Assembly (NCBI GenBank): GCA_015680905.1
Contig: CM027378.1
Location: forward strand, 108,521,501-108,585,500
From: Coptis chinensis
Taxonomy: Eukaryota; Streptophyta; Magnoliopsida; Ranunculales; Ranunculaceae
DNA: 64,000 nucleotides
Direction: 5' to 3'
Under the pieces are notes generated by a model. It searched no databases. It was not told the DNA's origin and saw only the letters and a list, made by a program, of their open reading frames with translations. Both the position numbers and the translations under genes were made by a program. This document shows positions 11,815 through 22,978 of this stretch, in pieces (the first letter of the stretch is position 1; each line of letters starts with the position of its first letter).

Positions 11815-12872
11815 TATTATTGTTTAGAAGAGTTTGTGCAATCTTCGTCTTTCTTTCACTTTTTTTTTATTATACTTCATTTGTTCTCCCGTCTTGGCTG
11901 TCGATATTTGCATAGTCTTGATCCTACCCTTAGGTAAATAAACCATTGATTGATGTGAGGAAATAAAAACTCCCTCTATGCTGACTCCAGTTCTAGAGTC
12001 TATTGTAGACAACCGCATCTGGAATGAACACAAAGAAGTTAAACATTCCTTGATAGCAAGTTCGAGTAATAACGTTTACAAACCAATAGCACAATTGGAC
12101 CCATTCTCATGCTGCACTTCAGAGAAAAAGCAATATAATAAGTAGGTATTTAAGTGATAGTTATACCAACATATGCCACACCTGATGATCTGATGCACGA
12201 AGTCACGAACCACATGGTAGTGTGATATCAAGGGGTGCTGGGTCATCAAATTGCTCGACCGTAATAGGTAGTTCACTTAGTTGCACTGCAGGTATGGCTG
12301 TAGCGGTGTATAGCCTGTAAGCCCAAAAGACAAAGTAAACTCGGATTTTAACCAACAAAATATCTGAATTTGTTTGGACCCAGGCGGGGCCAGGCCTAGT
12401 TTAAAAATCTCCGCAGCAGGTAAAGAATCCCCGTTAATAGTACTGGCCTTAGCACGTGGTCTCCACGTAGATACGGTCTCTCTATGTTTTTTTCCTGGTG
12501 GAGTGGTGGGGCCAACAAAAGATACTAAAATAAAAATAAAAAAAATTAAAAATTAAAACACACAGCACGTGTCACAAAATTGAAACAGCATAACTGCAGA
12601 ACATATAGACAAGCTCTATGTTTTAAATGAAATCATAGAGATGTTTCATCATTTCTTCAAAATTTTCAATACACTCGATTAAATTTATGTTTTTCATTTT
12701 TTGTTTTTTTTATTGATTGGTAAGCCTGTTTTAAATGAAATCAGTAACTCTTTGATGCTATCGGGTTCGAGTCCCAGACTTCTGGTAATCAGTAACTCTT
12801 TGATGCTATCGGGTTCCTCGAAAAAATTTTATCGATTTTTACCGACTTTGCACCTGGCATTTATTTTTTTTT
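11815..12872. other. Spacer after the CASP-like gene
   Basis: Holds the 3' flank of the CASP-like gene and no credible open frame. At 12741-12815 a segment of about 30 bp (AATCAGTAACTCTTTGATGC then TATCGGGTTC) occurs twice. The adjoining GGGTTCGAGTCCC resembles a pol III B-box, and a related piece occurs near 54679-54800, so this is probably a scrap of a dispersed retroposon. Confidence 0.35.
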
Positions 12873-14087
12873 TTGGCAGAGAATTTCTTTCCAGCAACTC
12901 GATCGAAGATCTTCTTCCACCCAGTTTCCCACTCATCACGCCCATCACATACAACATTACAACTTTACAAGGCTTGCATTTAGCTCCCCTGAGTGGACCT
13001 GGACTCGCTAAGGAAGCAACTGGGTGAGAGTGTGGGTACGTACTTGCGATCACTAACTATGCAAAAGGGAGGGGACTAACATGGTATTTGATGCCTCGTG
13101 TTGTTAGTTGGGCTTTGAATGCAGATTCTGAATTGCAACCGGTGAAACCAAATGCGTCGAGTTTAGGGATAGATGAGGGAAAGACGGGAGAGTGCAACGG
13201 TTGATGTGGTCATGTCATCTATTCCAAAACGGTCATGAAGTCCTCCAAAATTTGACCCCCTGATGGTATTACGTACTGAGCCTGTATGAAGTTGTTTTGT
13301 GTTTGGTATATTTTGATCATTATACCCAATCGTTAACTGAAGTTGTTTTGTGCTTGGTATATTTTGATCATTGTAAGACATCCCTCAACCAGGTTAAAGT
13401 ATTGTAGCAAACCCTGTATTAAGATTGAGATCATTATTAGTAAGAGCAAAGAACATAATTTCTGTACGTTGTCTTTTGTAAATTTTGTGGTCTTTCAAGT
13501 TACGTTTCGTAGTTAACCAAAAACCGTGTGTGTGGGTAGCACATGTGCAACTTTGATCAGATTCACAACATGGTAATAAAACGTAGTCGAAAAGTCAAAT
13601 CCATGCGACGTGAATCAGATTAGAAATAAGTAATAAACTACACCTTGCAGATGGCGGGTAATATAGAATATACAGTTCACATTCAAATGAGAAATAAGGA
13701 AGGGCACCTGGAGTCCGTTGGGTAAGTTTTGGCCTGAAGATTCGAACAGAAACGATCCTTGGTGCAACTTTCAACAACGACAACTTGAACGAATCTTTAT
13801 CCAAAGGAGAGTGCAAGAAAAGATCCGAGTTGGGATAAACCTTGAGAACGTTCTATATAATTGAAGGACCAGTCAGTTCGAATCTTCGTGCTCCACCCAC
13901 CAAACAAATAGCGATTTTGGAACCTGTTCAACACGGATGTCTCAGGTGGAGGTTTGAGAGTGGAAAACAACGATTTGATAGGGATACAAGTGGGAGACGG
14001 ATAAACTGATAAGAAAACTAGGACAAAGAGTGGAGGAATGAGTATCAACAAGTTACAGTGATTAAGACTGGAGTTGAGCTTCTTCAT
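12873..14087 (-). pseudogene. Decayed tandem copy of the DUF7796 gene
   Basis: Degenerate duplicate of the intact gene at 14588-16695. Recognisable pieces in order are an N-terminal membrane anchor with proline-rich stem (14087 to about 13920), a shifted frame matching [16 protein letters not shown] that ends in a TAG (about 13910-13845), [14 protein letters not shown] and IVSVRIFRP (about 13810-13730), an exon-1 donor-like CCAG/GT near 13713, [16 protein letters not shown] after an acceptor near 13395, then [23 protein letters not shown] and GPLRGAKCKPCK down to about 12873. The stretch equal to [13 protein letters not shown] in the intact copy is missing and is replaced by a 53-bp tandem duplication (about 13288-13376). 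With frameshifts, a stop and an internal loss, the copy cannot make the full protein. Confidence 0.8.
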
Positions 14088-14587
14088 CTTCTTGTTTCGA
14101 CAAATCTTCTTTGATTCCTACTCTCTTTTCTTTCTGACTCGATCTTGTGACCGCCGCCAACCATGACCAATTCGAGTGGATATATGTAGTTGCCCATCTT
14201 GATCGATCAAATCACTTGAAAATGGACTTGGTCATTTTCCAGTCACCATCAAAAGGAAGGAATGCCTATAAATCCACTAACTGTCTATACCCAAAAAAAG
14301 AATCAACAATTACATACCATTCTGGAGCCATGGCCAGAAAGTTTAGTAATGGGAGCAGCTCTTCACATCTTGTTGAATATACAATGGCATTGCTCTTGGT
14401 TTAAAAAATAGAAAACAGAGAGAAGAAAGACTGACAGCATATAAAATTCATTCAATTTTCCCTCCAAAATCTATGTATTTGACTGTATGCATAAACCCAA
14501 TTATAAACTCGGACAAAAATTGGTTTTCCACATTATGGATGTGTCCTAATGTATGGTGTACAGATAATCAACTAATTCAACCCAATG
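14088..14587. other. Spacer between the DUF7796 copies
   Basis: Contains the 5' flank of the pseudogene and the 3' flank of the intact copy. No separate gene seen. Confidence 0.5.
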
Positions 14588-16695
14588 CTATTTTGGGTCC
14601 AGACCTAATCTACAAATCTCTATCACAGATGGCGAATACCAATTATTTGTTCGCCTCTTCATTTCCTCAAAATTTGCGATACACTCCCTTAAACTTAAAG
14701 CTTTCATATGTTTCCTAACGGTAGCGAATTTCTTCCCAGCAGCCTGGTCGAAGATCTTCTCCCACCCAGTTTCCCAGTCACCTTGAGCATCACATAGCTG
14801 TGTAGACCCTTTCTCCCAATTAGGCCACTCATGCCCCTTATTAACATTGCTCATCACATTGGCTACACACGTACCCACACATACAGGTTTACAAGGCCTG
14901 CACTTGGCTCCGCTGAGTGGACCAGTACTTAGTAAGGACGCCACTGGAACTCCATATTGGGCTGGCGGGAACGCATACTTGCGGTCACTAATAATACAAA
15001 AAGGGAGGCGATTTGAGCTGTACTCCACACCTTGGATTCTAAGTTGAGCTTTAAATGCACTCTCTGAGTTGAGTCGAGTGTAACCAAATGAGTCAAGCTG
15101 AGGGATCAGGGAAAGACGCGAGAGTGCAACAGTAGATGTTTTGAAATCACCTATGCCAAGTCTGTCGTTCAGTCCTCCGAAACTGGATCCAGGTGGCACA
15201 AGGTACTGGTCAGGTACGAAGTTATCTGGGTCGAGTGGAGCTGACCAATAGCTATCAACTCGGGTACGGACAACCCAGTCGTAGGTGAAGTTGTTTTGTG
15301 TTTGATGGTCTCTGATCATTGTTAGACATCCCTCCACCAAGTTGAAGTACTGTAGTAAACCCTGCAACATAGAAATAACTGTTAGAATAAACAGGTGAGC
15401 CTCCTTTCTAAGTTGTAATCAAGGCAACTTGCAGTTTCATGCTCAAAAATAAAATGGAAATCACTAACAGTACACAGATTGCAGCATAGGAGGGTAGCAA
15501 GAAAAATGTGCTCTATTGTGATAATAAAAACTGAGCAACATGGCTACATTAAATTTCAATGCCTAGTATATCAGATGCCTTGCCAGCATTTGGTACTAAA
15601 CAAAATCCGTTTATGGAACGACTTCAATCTGTTTTTATATAGTGAAACTAGGGGGCATTCTAATCTTCCAATCCCTATTTTACACAATTTACACTCGTAC
15701 AACAGTAACTCACTCATATAACTATTTGACAACACAACAGAAAATCTTGTCAAGGTGCAATGGCCAAAAAATCAGAGCAAATTCAAATGACCACAAAACT
15801 TTTTTCATTTAGTGACCATGGGTACTTGGAAAGGAGTTGCAAGGTACAACTCTTAAATGAGATGGTCACCAACATACAAAAGATTAGTTGAAATTGATGC
15901 AAACGGATGTAACAAACTAACAACTAACTAACCACTAATACTATTTTAATCTCTGTCGACCTCATTTTCCCCTGTCAACAATCTACAACAATTCAGTAGA
16001 ACCATCTAAACACACAGTTTTGTGCCGCGTGGAATTAAAAACATCGAAATATTCACAACGTAAACGTGAGATGATCTGTCAACATAACATTTCACGTTGT
16101 GTAACATACCATAATAATTAAAATCACAAACATCTCGTGCTTTAACAAAATCTCGTTAAATTTCACATTTCGAAATAAAAAGAAAACACAGAGAGAGAGA
16201 AAAAAAAAACACCTGGATTCCGTTGGGTGAACCAGAAGCGGTGAGAACACGAACTTGTGACTCAGTTTCCGATAAACGTATCGGTTTAAAAATACGAATC
16301 GATACGATACGTTTCACAATTTTCAAAAAAGAAAACTTGAACGAATCTTTATCTAAAGGAGAATGCAAATAAAGATCTGAATTTGGATACACATTTAAAA
16401 CGTTTTTCACAATGGACGGACCAGTCAGTTCGAACCGCCGTGCCCCACCCACCAAACAAACTGCAATTCTAGACCGATTCAATTCTTTTAGTTTTAGTTT
16501 CCGTAACCGGATTAACTCAGTTGCGTTGTAAACGTTGGGGTATTTGGTTGGTGGATTGAGATTGGTAAAGAAGGAAGTTATAGGGGTGAAATTGGAAAAA
16601 GGGTATAGTGAGAAGAATATGAGGAGGAAGAATGGGGGGAGGAGAATAAAGAGGTGGAGGTAATTGGGATTTGATAACCGTCTGGGCAGAACCAT
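14588..16695 (-). CDS. DUF7796 domain glycosyltransferase-like protein
   Basis: Two exons (16695-16213 and 15361-14588, phase 0) encode 418 residues. Residues about 11-32 form a single N-terminal membrane anchor followed by a short stem, a type II Golgi-like layout. The lumenal part starts [20 protein letters not shown], typical of this plant family, and contains [13 protein letters not shown] (a DxD-like region often seen in glycosyltransferases) and a Cys-rich segment ([15 protein letters not shown]). The substrate is unknown to me. The 851-bp intron is clean. A broken paralogue lies 0.5 kb downstream, so the pair arose by local duplication. The donor CCAG/GTGTTT and acceptor TTGCAG/GG are canonical, and no frame defect is present. 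Confidence 0.85.
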
Positions 16696-17848
16696 GATAA
16701 AAGTTCAGCACTTGTTGTTGTTGTTGGTGGAGGGTGTTGTGATAAATAAGGCCATGGATGGAAAACAAATAAAAAGTTGAGCTTTATTTGCTTGCCACTT
16801 TAGAGAATGAATGAATTCTGTTTAAAGTTTCCTCGTTTGTTTGAGAGGAAAGTGATCTTTCTCTTTCAGGAGAGAGAGAGGAGATGAGGGACCTACTACT
16901 ACTGCAGTTCACAATACTCGTACGTTTCTTTCTCAGCAATAAATACTTGATTTTGGTGTGAGTTGTTTGGTTTTAAGGGAGAAAATTTGTTGTATGATCT
17001 GTTAAGGTTTTAGAAATTGACGTTGAAATATTGAAATATATCAACATCAATGTGATTTTGAAAATGAATGTGTTTGTCATATTGTGATGCAAATATTGTC
17101 TGATAATTGTACTATTTCTATTTTTGTTTTCTTCGATGGTATTCAATATTGAATGACAAATATTCAGATGAGTTTATAATCTAGTGAATCTCAATAATTC
17201 ATAAGAAGTTGGGGAAATGGAAACTCGCTATTTCAAAGTTTGCCCCAGTTTACATGAGCAATTTGACCAAAAAAATTATACATACTGATCATGACTTTTG
17301 CATGAAATTGCATGAAATTAGCATGTGATCTTCTTGATTTTCCCATGTACATGATCAAGAAAATGCAAATATCAAAACACGTTGACTACAGTAAAATAAG
17401 GGGCGTAAGATCAATATTTACTTAAAAAATAAATCTAATCACGTCATTCTCGTGTTTGTTACTTTGTTTACTCTAATATATATATATATTTAGGTGTTAG
17501 ATTGGATTAGCTTGACTGAAAGCATGTAACATGACGGCGAAAAATAATTGATATTATAGAGAGATTTAGAGCAAAGTTGAAATCAGGCCTTTAATTTTCT
17601 TTTTTTGGTAGCTTGATGTGAAATTGAAACGGTAAGAGTAAAGAAAAACAAATCTTTTAAAGGGCCCCATCTTTTAATTCCAGCTGAGCCTGGAATCTTC
17701 TGCCTGCATCCTTTCTAGGTGCAAGTCCATAATACAATAAAATATGTGGAAAAAGAAAATATAATGTTAAGAATACCGTAATAACATTTGTCTCTCCAGT
17801 TTTACCGATACACTTCATCCAATTTGTTCTTACTTACATCATTTACAA
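16696..17848. other. 5' flank of the DUF7796 gene, then spacer
   Basis: A GA-rich tract lies near 16870-16885 and a TATATATATAT run near 17479. No gene or element recognised. Confidence 0.4.
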
Positions 17849-18062
17849 ACACTAGTATGATGCATGCGCTTACGCACATACTGTTTTTATCCACAAATCA
17901 AATGATTAAAACAATGAAGGTAATATTGTAAATATAGAAAAAAAAAATAGACAAAACAGTCCTAAAAAGTGTGACCAAGAGTCACAAATTACAAAATAAA
18001 CAAATATTATAATACTGTTGCCGGGGCTGTAGCTCAGGGTAAGGATTTTTAAATTAGTAAAA
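17849..18062. repeat. Dispersed repeat, copy 1 of 2
   Basis: About 210 bp shared, in the same orientation, with 49949-50152. Shared blocks include ATTGTAAATATAGAAAAA, AAAAAGTGTGACCAAGAGT and TTTTTAAATTAGTAAAAGAT. Near its right end a GCTGTAGCTCAGGGTAAGGA segment resembles a tRNA A-box region. It ends within 20 bases of the HCF244 stop codon, so it probably lies in that gene's 3' region. Element class unknown. Confidence 0.6.
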
Positions 18063-18078
18063 GATATACAGAAGACCG

Positions 18079-21000
18079 TTATATGTAGAAATCGGATTGC
18101 TTCGACTGTGCTTTGAGATTTTTCAACTTCTTCAATATGTTTGTGAAATAGTCCTGCAAATACTTCTCTAAAGAGACAATGTCTTTTGAGTCGACCCCAA
18201 GAAGGTTGTACGTTTCAGTCATTGGAACAGAGAAAACTGTATCACTCGAGAGGACCTGAAAAGAGGACGCCACCTAACAGATATTAGATACTAGATAAAG
18301 ATCATCAATTTTATCAATTACCCATAAAATGAATACAAAAAATAATTAGACTATTATCTTCTTTATGATTTCTGCACTCGGACACTCAGTATTGTCCAAG
18401 ATAAACTTTTTCCAGCTACTTCTTATAAGAATTATTTTCTAAAGTGTTAGGGAAAACCGATACCAATCGTTCCTCTCTCAAGATAGTTTGCTTAGGCACC
18501 CTAACTCCACAACAAATCAACTTTCACTACCATCAAACAACAACCTAATCTTCTAAGTATTCAACTTAGATAAACAAAAATCACTAACAAGTAAAACAAT
18601 CAAAGAAGTAAGAGCATAACACAATGAGACACAAAATATACCGTGGTTCGGCCAATGATGCCTACATCCACAAGAACAATCCTTTTATAAGAATAGAAAT
18701 GAAGATTACAATAATTTATCTCACATCTTCACTTACTAGATCTCTCCTTGCAAACTTTTTCTCTTTGTAAGGGTTTTATCTCAATTTTGGTTGCCTCTCA
18801 CAATTTTCTCTCTCATGTTATGGGTCAAAAACCCTAACTTCTTATATATAGTATCTTGAAATTTTGGTGTACATAGAAATTTCAATTTATCTCAGTTTAT
18901 CTGCGAAAAACCGGAACTTTGCCTATGCAAGGTCATGGAGGCGTGCACCCCTCTCACAAGGCATATTTAAAGGCGTCTGCCCCTATGGTGATCCTCCTTA
19001 CAATACTCGTATCTTCACATGGTGGGAAGGAACTCAGCCTGTGCAAAGCCATGGGGGGGCACGCCCTTCTCACAAGGCATATTATTGGGCGTTCGCCTCT
19101 ATAGTGATCCCAACAGTACTCATATCTTCACATGGTGAGGGATCACCCAACATAAAGACTATTTGCAAAATGGATCAGGAAAAAAGTATTGATATCTATA
19201 CTGATTGCCTACATAGGTTTGATCAATCAATGGGTTTCAATAGGGTATTATAATAGACAAAGGTAAAGCTATTAAAAGAATCTCAATTTGTGCTAAAAAA
19301 AACCTTTTGATCACAACCTGTATCAATGTTAACGAAATTATGCATAAATAGTATGGTATGTTGGCATATATGGGAACTTCATATAAAAAACAACTCATAC
19401 AGAAGTTCTAACTTGATATGATTTATTTTATTAAATGTAGCATAAACAAATAATAGCAGCCTAAACACCAATTATGCGGATGTTCTAATCTGTAGCAGTG
19501 AAGATGATCAGACAAATCCTTGGAACTGCAATTTTGTAAGACGGTACTTGCATAGTAAATAAAATATTAGGTGAAAGTGGGACAATTTTCACCTCTGAAA
19601 ATGCCAACCTATCGGCAGCATCATTTGTCCATTCAAATAATCGAGTCACCTGGCGGGTGAATTTCAAGACCGAAACAGGGACTGTTGTTACATTTGCATC
19701 TTGCCCAGCAAGCCTCTCACATAAAGTTATCACCTACCACCAAGAAATAAAAATGTTAATACGGAGAAGCTTCCCACCTTCCCTAACAAGCTACAATCAA
19801 ATGTCTCAAACGCTTGAAACAGATGCCATTTTAAGGAGCAGAATCTATTCAGAGCAAAAACATAAATCTCAGCATACATGAAAAAAACTATCACAATACT
19901 TTATTTTACCTCCTGGGTGGTCCACGCCCGAGGCCCCAAATGTTAAAAGAGTCTTAGCAATCTTTTCATTGGCGTAAAAGCAATCAAAGTTAATCGAGAT
20001 ATATCCTGAGATGGACAAGAAGCACATTTATATAACATTGAGAACATTATGATCTCCTTCAAAAAACTAACTAAACTTAATGCAACCAAGAGGACATCCG
20101 TTAACCTGGGTATCCATGTAAGCAATTAGTGTTGGTGCATCTGTTCCCACACAGATTTTTCTTCTAGTATTGGCACCGCATACTGTCCAATCAGTCCCTA
20201 TAGGAACTCACAACACACATTAGTAGTTGCATCATGTTCTGTGAAAATATATTTTCAGTTTACTATTTCAAAGATCACTTAAAGGACTACACACAGATCC
20301 ATGATTTTATAGAGCTCTTTTCAAAAGTCGTGAATAGACAGGCTTATTAACTACGTAAGGCCTACGGAAGTCCACTTTTTGTCTGTAAACACCCACACAC
20401 GGCAGAACAATCTACAACGAACTTTTTGGAAAAGAATATCTGTTTTGAGGACCGTAACTAAAGGTGATGGTGACAATCCAGGAAATAAAACCCAAGTGAA
20501 GCATTTGAAGATGATATATTCCAGTTCAAGCAATAAGATCATAAAAGAGCATGTCAAGAGTTTACTGCATAGATGGTACCTGCATAAAGCCGCATAGTCG
20601 AATTATGATGTAGTTCAGACCAGAATCCTGTATAAACTTCTCAGTGCAATACTTGATTTCCATTAGTGGTACTTCTGGATGCTTATCGCAGTTGTGGATA
20701 GAATAGAATACATACTTTTGAATTCCCATTGCCTTTGCACATTGTATTAGAGCAACTTTTCCTTCCCAGTCTACCTACATAGACATAAGAAAATAAGAAT
20801 CTCCGTCTCTCCATCATGTGACCATAATAAAATCACGAAACAAACTCTACACTAAAATACACAGGGATGTCAGAATAGCAAAGCTTGACAAACAGAGAGA
20901 TCAGAGATGTATATAGCGAGAGCAGATACTCTCCAAGCGGGACAAGATGACGAAGTCAAATATACAACGATACTTTTGAGAATAGACATGTCCTTTTTCC

Positions 21001-21804
21001 AACTTAACAGTGTCGAGCCATTTCAATCATTTCTGCATGCAATACGAGAGAAACTGAAGCTCCAAATTGAAATGCTGATCCCTTCTATCAAACGCTTCTC
21101 AGCTAATTTATGTTCTACAATAGAATAAGATACAAGTTCCAAAAATGATTACCTTTTTTATAGGCTCTTCCGGACGTCCAGTTGCACAATCAATCACTGT
21201 ATGGACACCAATCAGAGTTGCAGGAATGCTCTCTGGTTTGCTTAAGTCTGCCTGTTTAAGTATCATTAGAATTTGGTCCAAATCTCAGCATCAACTTCAA
21301 ACTAAGATAAGTAAGTCCCTTAACTTGTCCCATAAGAAATTTGCAGAGTAACTTACATTGACAACAGTGGCACCCCAATCACGAAGAAAATCAGCAGGAG
21401 CTGGGCGAGGCCTAACAAGACACCTAACCTCATAGCCTTCATCTAAAGCCCGCCTCACAATCTGTCGGCCCAGTGTTCCAGTAGCACCAACCACTAGTAT
21501 ACTTGTTGGCCTAACCGGGGTTCCTGGGGCCAAATTTGTTGCAGCAGCACTGCATTTTATTGTTACTGAAGATTTGCCTGAGAAACAAAACATATACTTT
21601 GAGATAATTCAATGGTAGTAAAGGTGGACACTTTAAATTTAATAGCTTGCCTTGAGAAGATGAACGGGAATAGAATTGAGGGAAGAGAATGTTGTCTCTC
21701 CAGGACAATGACACCTGTCGAGCAGAAGACCCTTTACTGGGCTGCTCTGATTGGTTGTTGCCAAGTGAAGAAAACTTAGTTTGGAGGACTGTGCATCTGG
21801 ACAT
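18079..21804 (-). pseudogene. HCF244: HCF244 (NmrA-like, PSII assembly), disrupted copy
   Basis: HCF244 is an atypical short-chain dehydrogenase of the plastid that promotes psbA (D1) translation and early photosystem II assembly. Eight exons are recognisable: 21804-21651, 21577-21357, 21251-21153, 20774-20580, 20197-20106, 20005-19910, 19733-19593 and 18255-18079. They encode a plastid transit peptide, the NAD(P)-binding GATGTLG (about residues 82-88), [29 protein letters not shown], the motif VITLCERLAGQDANV, and a C-terminus ending QSKQSDFYI. Exons 1-4, 7 and 8 are fully in frame. Exon 5 is 92 rather than 93 bases, having lost a G in the codons for SVWGTD, which brings a stop soon after. 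Exon 6 keeps its 96 bases but has a +2 and a -2 change around NEKIAKTLLTF, with a TAA in the zero frame. All splice sites are intact. Intron 1 begins with GC. Probably a recently silenced duplicate; base errors in the assembly are the alternative. Confidence 0.8.
18448..19255. mobile_element. Possible LTR-type retroelement fossil in HCF244 intron 7
   Basis: An inserted-looking segment beginning TGTTAGGGAAAACCGATACC, with a phrase common in plant retroelement ends (GTGGTTCGGCCAATGATGCC). It holds a tandem duplication of about 115 bp (about 18924-19140). No second terminal repeat, coding region or clear target duplication was found, so it looks like a broken remnant or solo end. Family and age are uncertain. 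Confidence 0.3.
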
Positions 21805-21982
21805 CCTGTTTTTCTGCTAAACTTTCTAAGCTTCTTCTGCTTCATCCTCAAAACTAAAAAGCGTGGTAAAGAGTTGTCCAACTCATATCCGGCCACGTCG
21901 TTCTTTTAAGTGGATCATGTACTTATCCACGTAGATTTGAACACTTTGAGTTAATTTAAAATACAGCATACTCACATCAACA

Positions 21983-22055
21983 TCCGTTGTAGTCTAGTTG
22001 GTTAGGATACTCGGCTCTCACCCGAGAGACCCGGGTTCAAGTCCCGGCAACGGAA
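21983..22055 (+). tRNA. tRNA-Glu (anticodon CTC)
   Basis: A 73-base cloverleaf. The acceptor stem TCCGTTG pairs with CAACGGA. The D-arm is TAGTCTAGTTGGTTAGGATA, and the anticodon stem CTCGG/CCGAG encloses the loop CTCTCAC with anticodon CTC at 22017-22019. The T-arm is CCCGGGTTCAAGTCCCGGC, holding the B-box GGTTCAAGTCC. No intron. A CAA motif lies just upstream and a T-run with an interruption just downstream, both usual for plant pol III genes. It lies 0.18 kb upstream of, and divergent from, the HCF244 copy. Confidence 0.97.
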
Positions 22056-22978
22056 TCTTTTTCAAATTTTTTACGTGGTTGTTATAGGGAAATGTCTCTC
22101 TCTAAACATAGAATACGGCTGTTGTGTAACAAGGGAAAACTTTATAATAAAAAAAAAAAATAGCGAGGGAAAACTTTCAGGCAAACTTCATTCCGTGACG
22201 TGCACAACTTCAGTGGGGCAATATGGATTCCTTGTAGTTGTTTTTTGCTTTATGCAACACTGCATTAAAAAACTATCTGCCCTCTCAAAACAGAAATCAC
22301 CAACGAAAACCTTTAACAAGAGTATTCTGAAGGTGAAGGCTCTCTTGGCTAACAAATTCAAACTTAGACAGCAAGCAGCTATATCAGTAGAAATATGGAT
22401 ACTCTGCTCATATCAGGCCATAGTCAAAATTTGGATACGTGGTACCTATTTTGGCACTATTATCCAACAAACTCAAACATCAAGCAGCCAAAAGAGCTAG
22501 GTCTTACTTCTAGGATCACTGAATCACTCCTAATAACAAAGCAGCTGAACTGGAGAAGAATGCAGACAGCGAAACGCCTGTTAGGCTGTTAGCACCTCTT
22601 TCCAGTTTGACTCAACCAGGTTGATCTACGGATCTACCATGACAAAACCTGTCAGAAATGGAAAAAATGCAGAGAACTTCACATGTGCATCACATATCAG
22701 TGCAGGCGCAGGCTGCACAGCAGACTTTTTCTGGCGCAAACTGCACACTCTGCGTAATTGACTACTTGACACATTTATATATAAATCCCAGCACAACAAA
22801 TAATTTTGTTATTTTTTTTCAATGATCGAAGTACAAAAAATAAGTTACATAATAGAAACAACTAACAATGGCTTCTCTAACAGCCAAAAACAAACTACAA
22901 TGCCTCAAAATTGAATTTCCTCAAAAATAACACTCCCATCTCAGTAAGAAATATCATATTGGTGACCATACAATTGAT
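22056..22978. other. Spacer and 3' flank of the ASD gene
   Basis: Contains the likely 3' untranslated region of the minus-strand ASD gene at its right end. A 141-residue plus-strand frame (22075-22500) has no recognisable similarity and starts in an AT-rich stretch; I do not call it a gene. Confidence 0.4.

Noticed and set aside
22075-22500. 141-residue plus-strand open frame after the tRNA
   Set aside because: No recognisable motif, starts in an A-rich stretch, no sign of codon bias and no partner exons.
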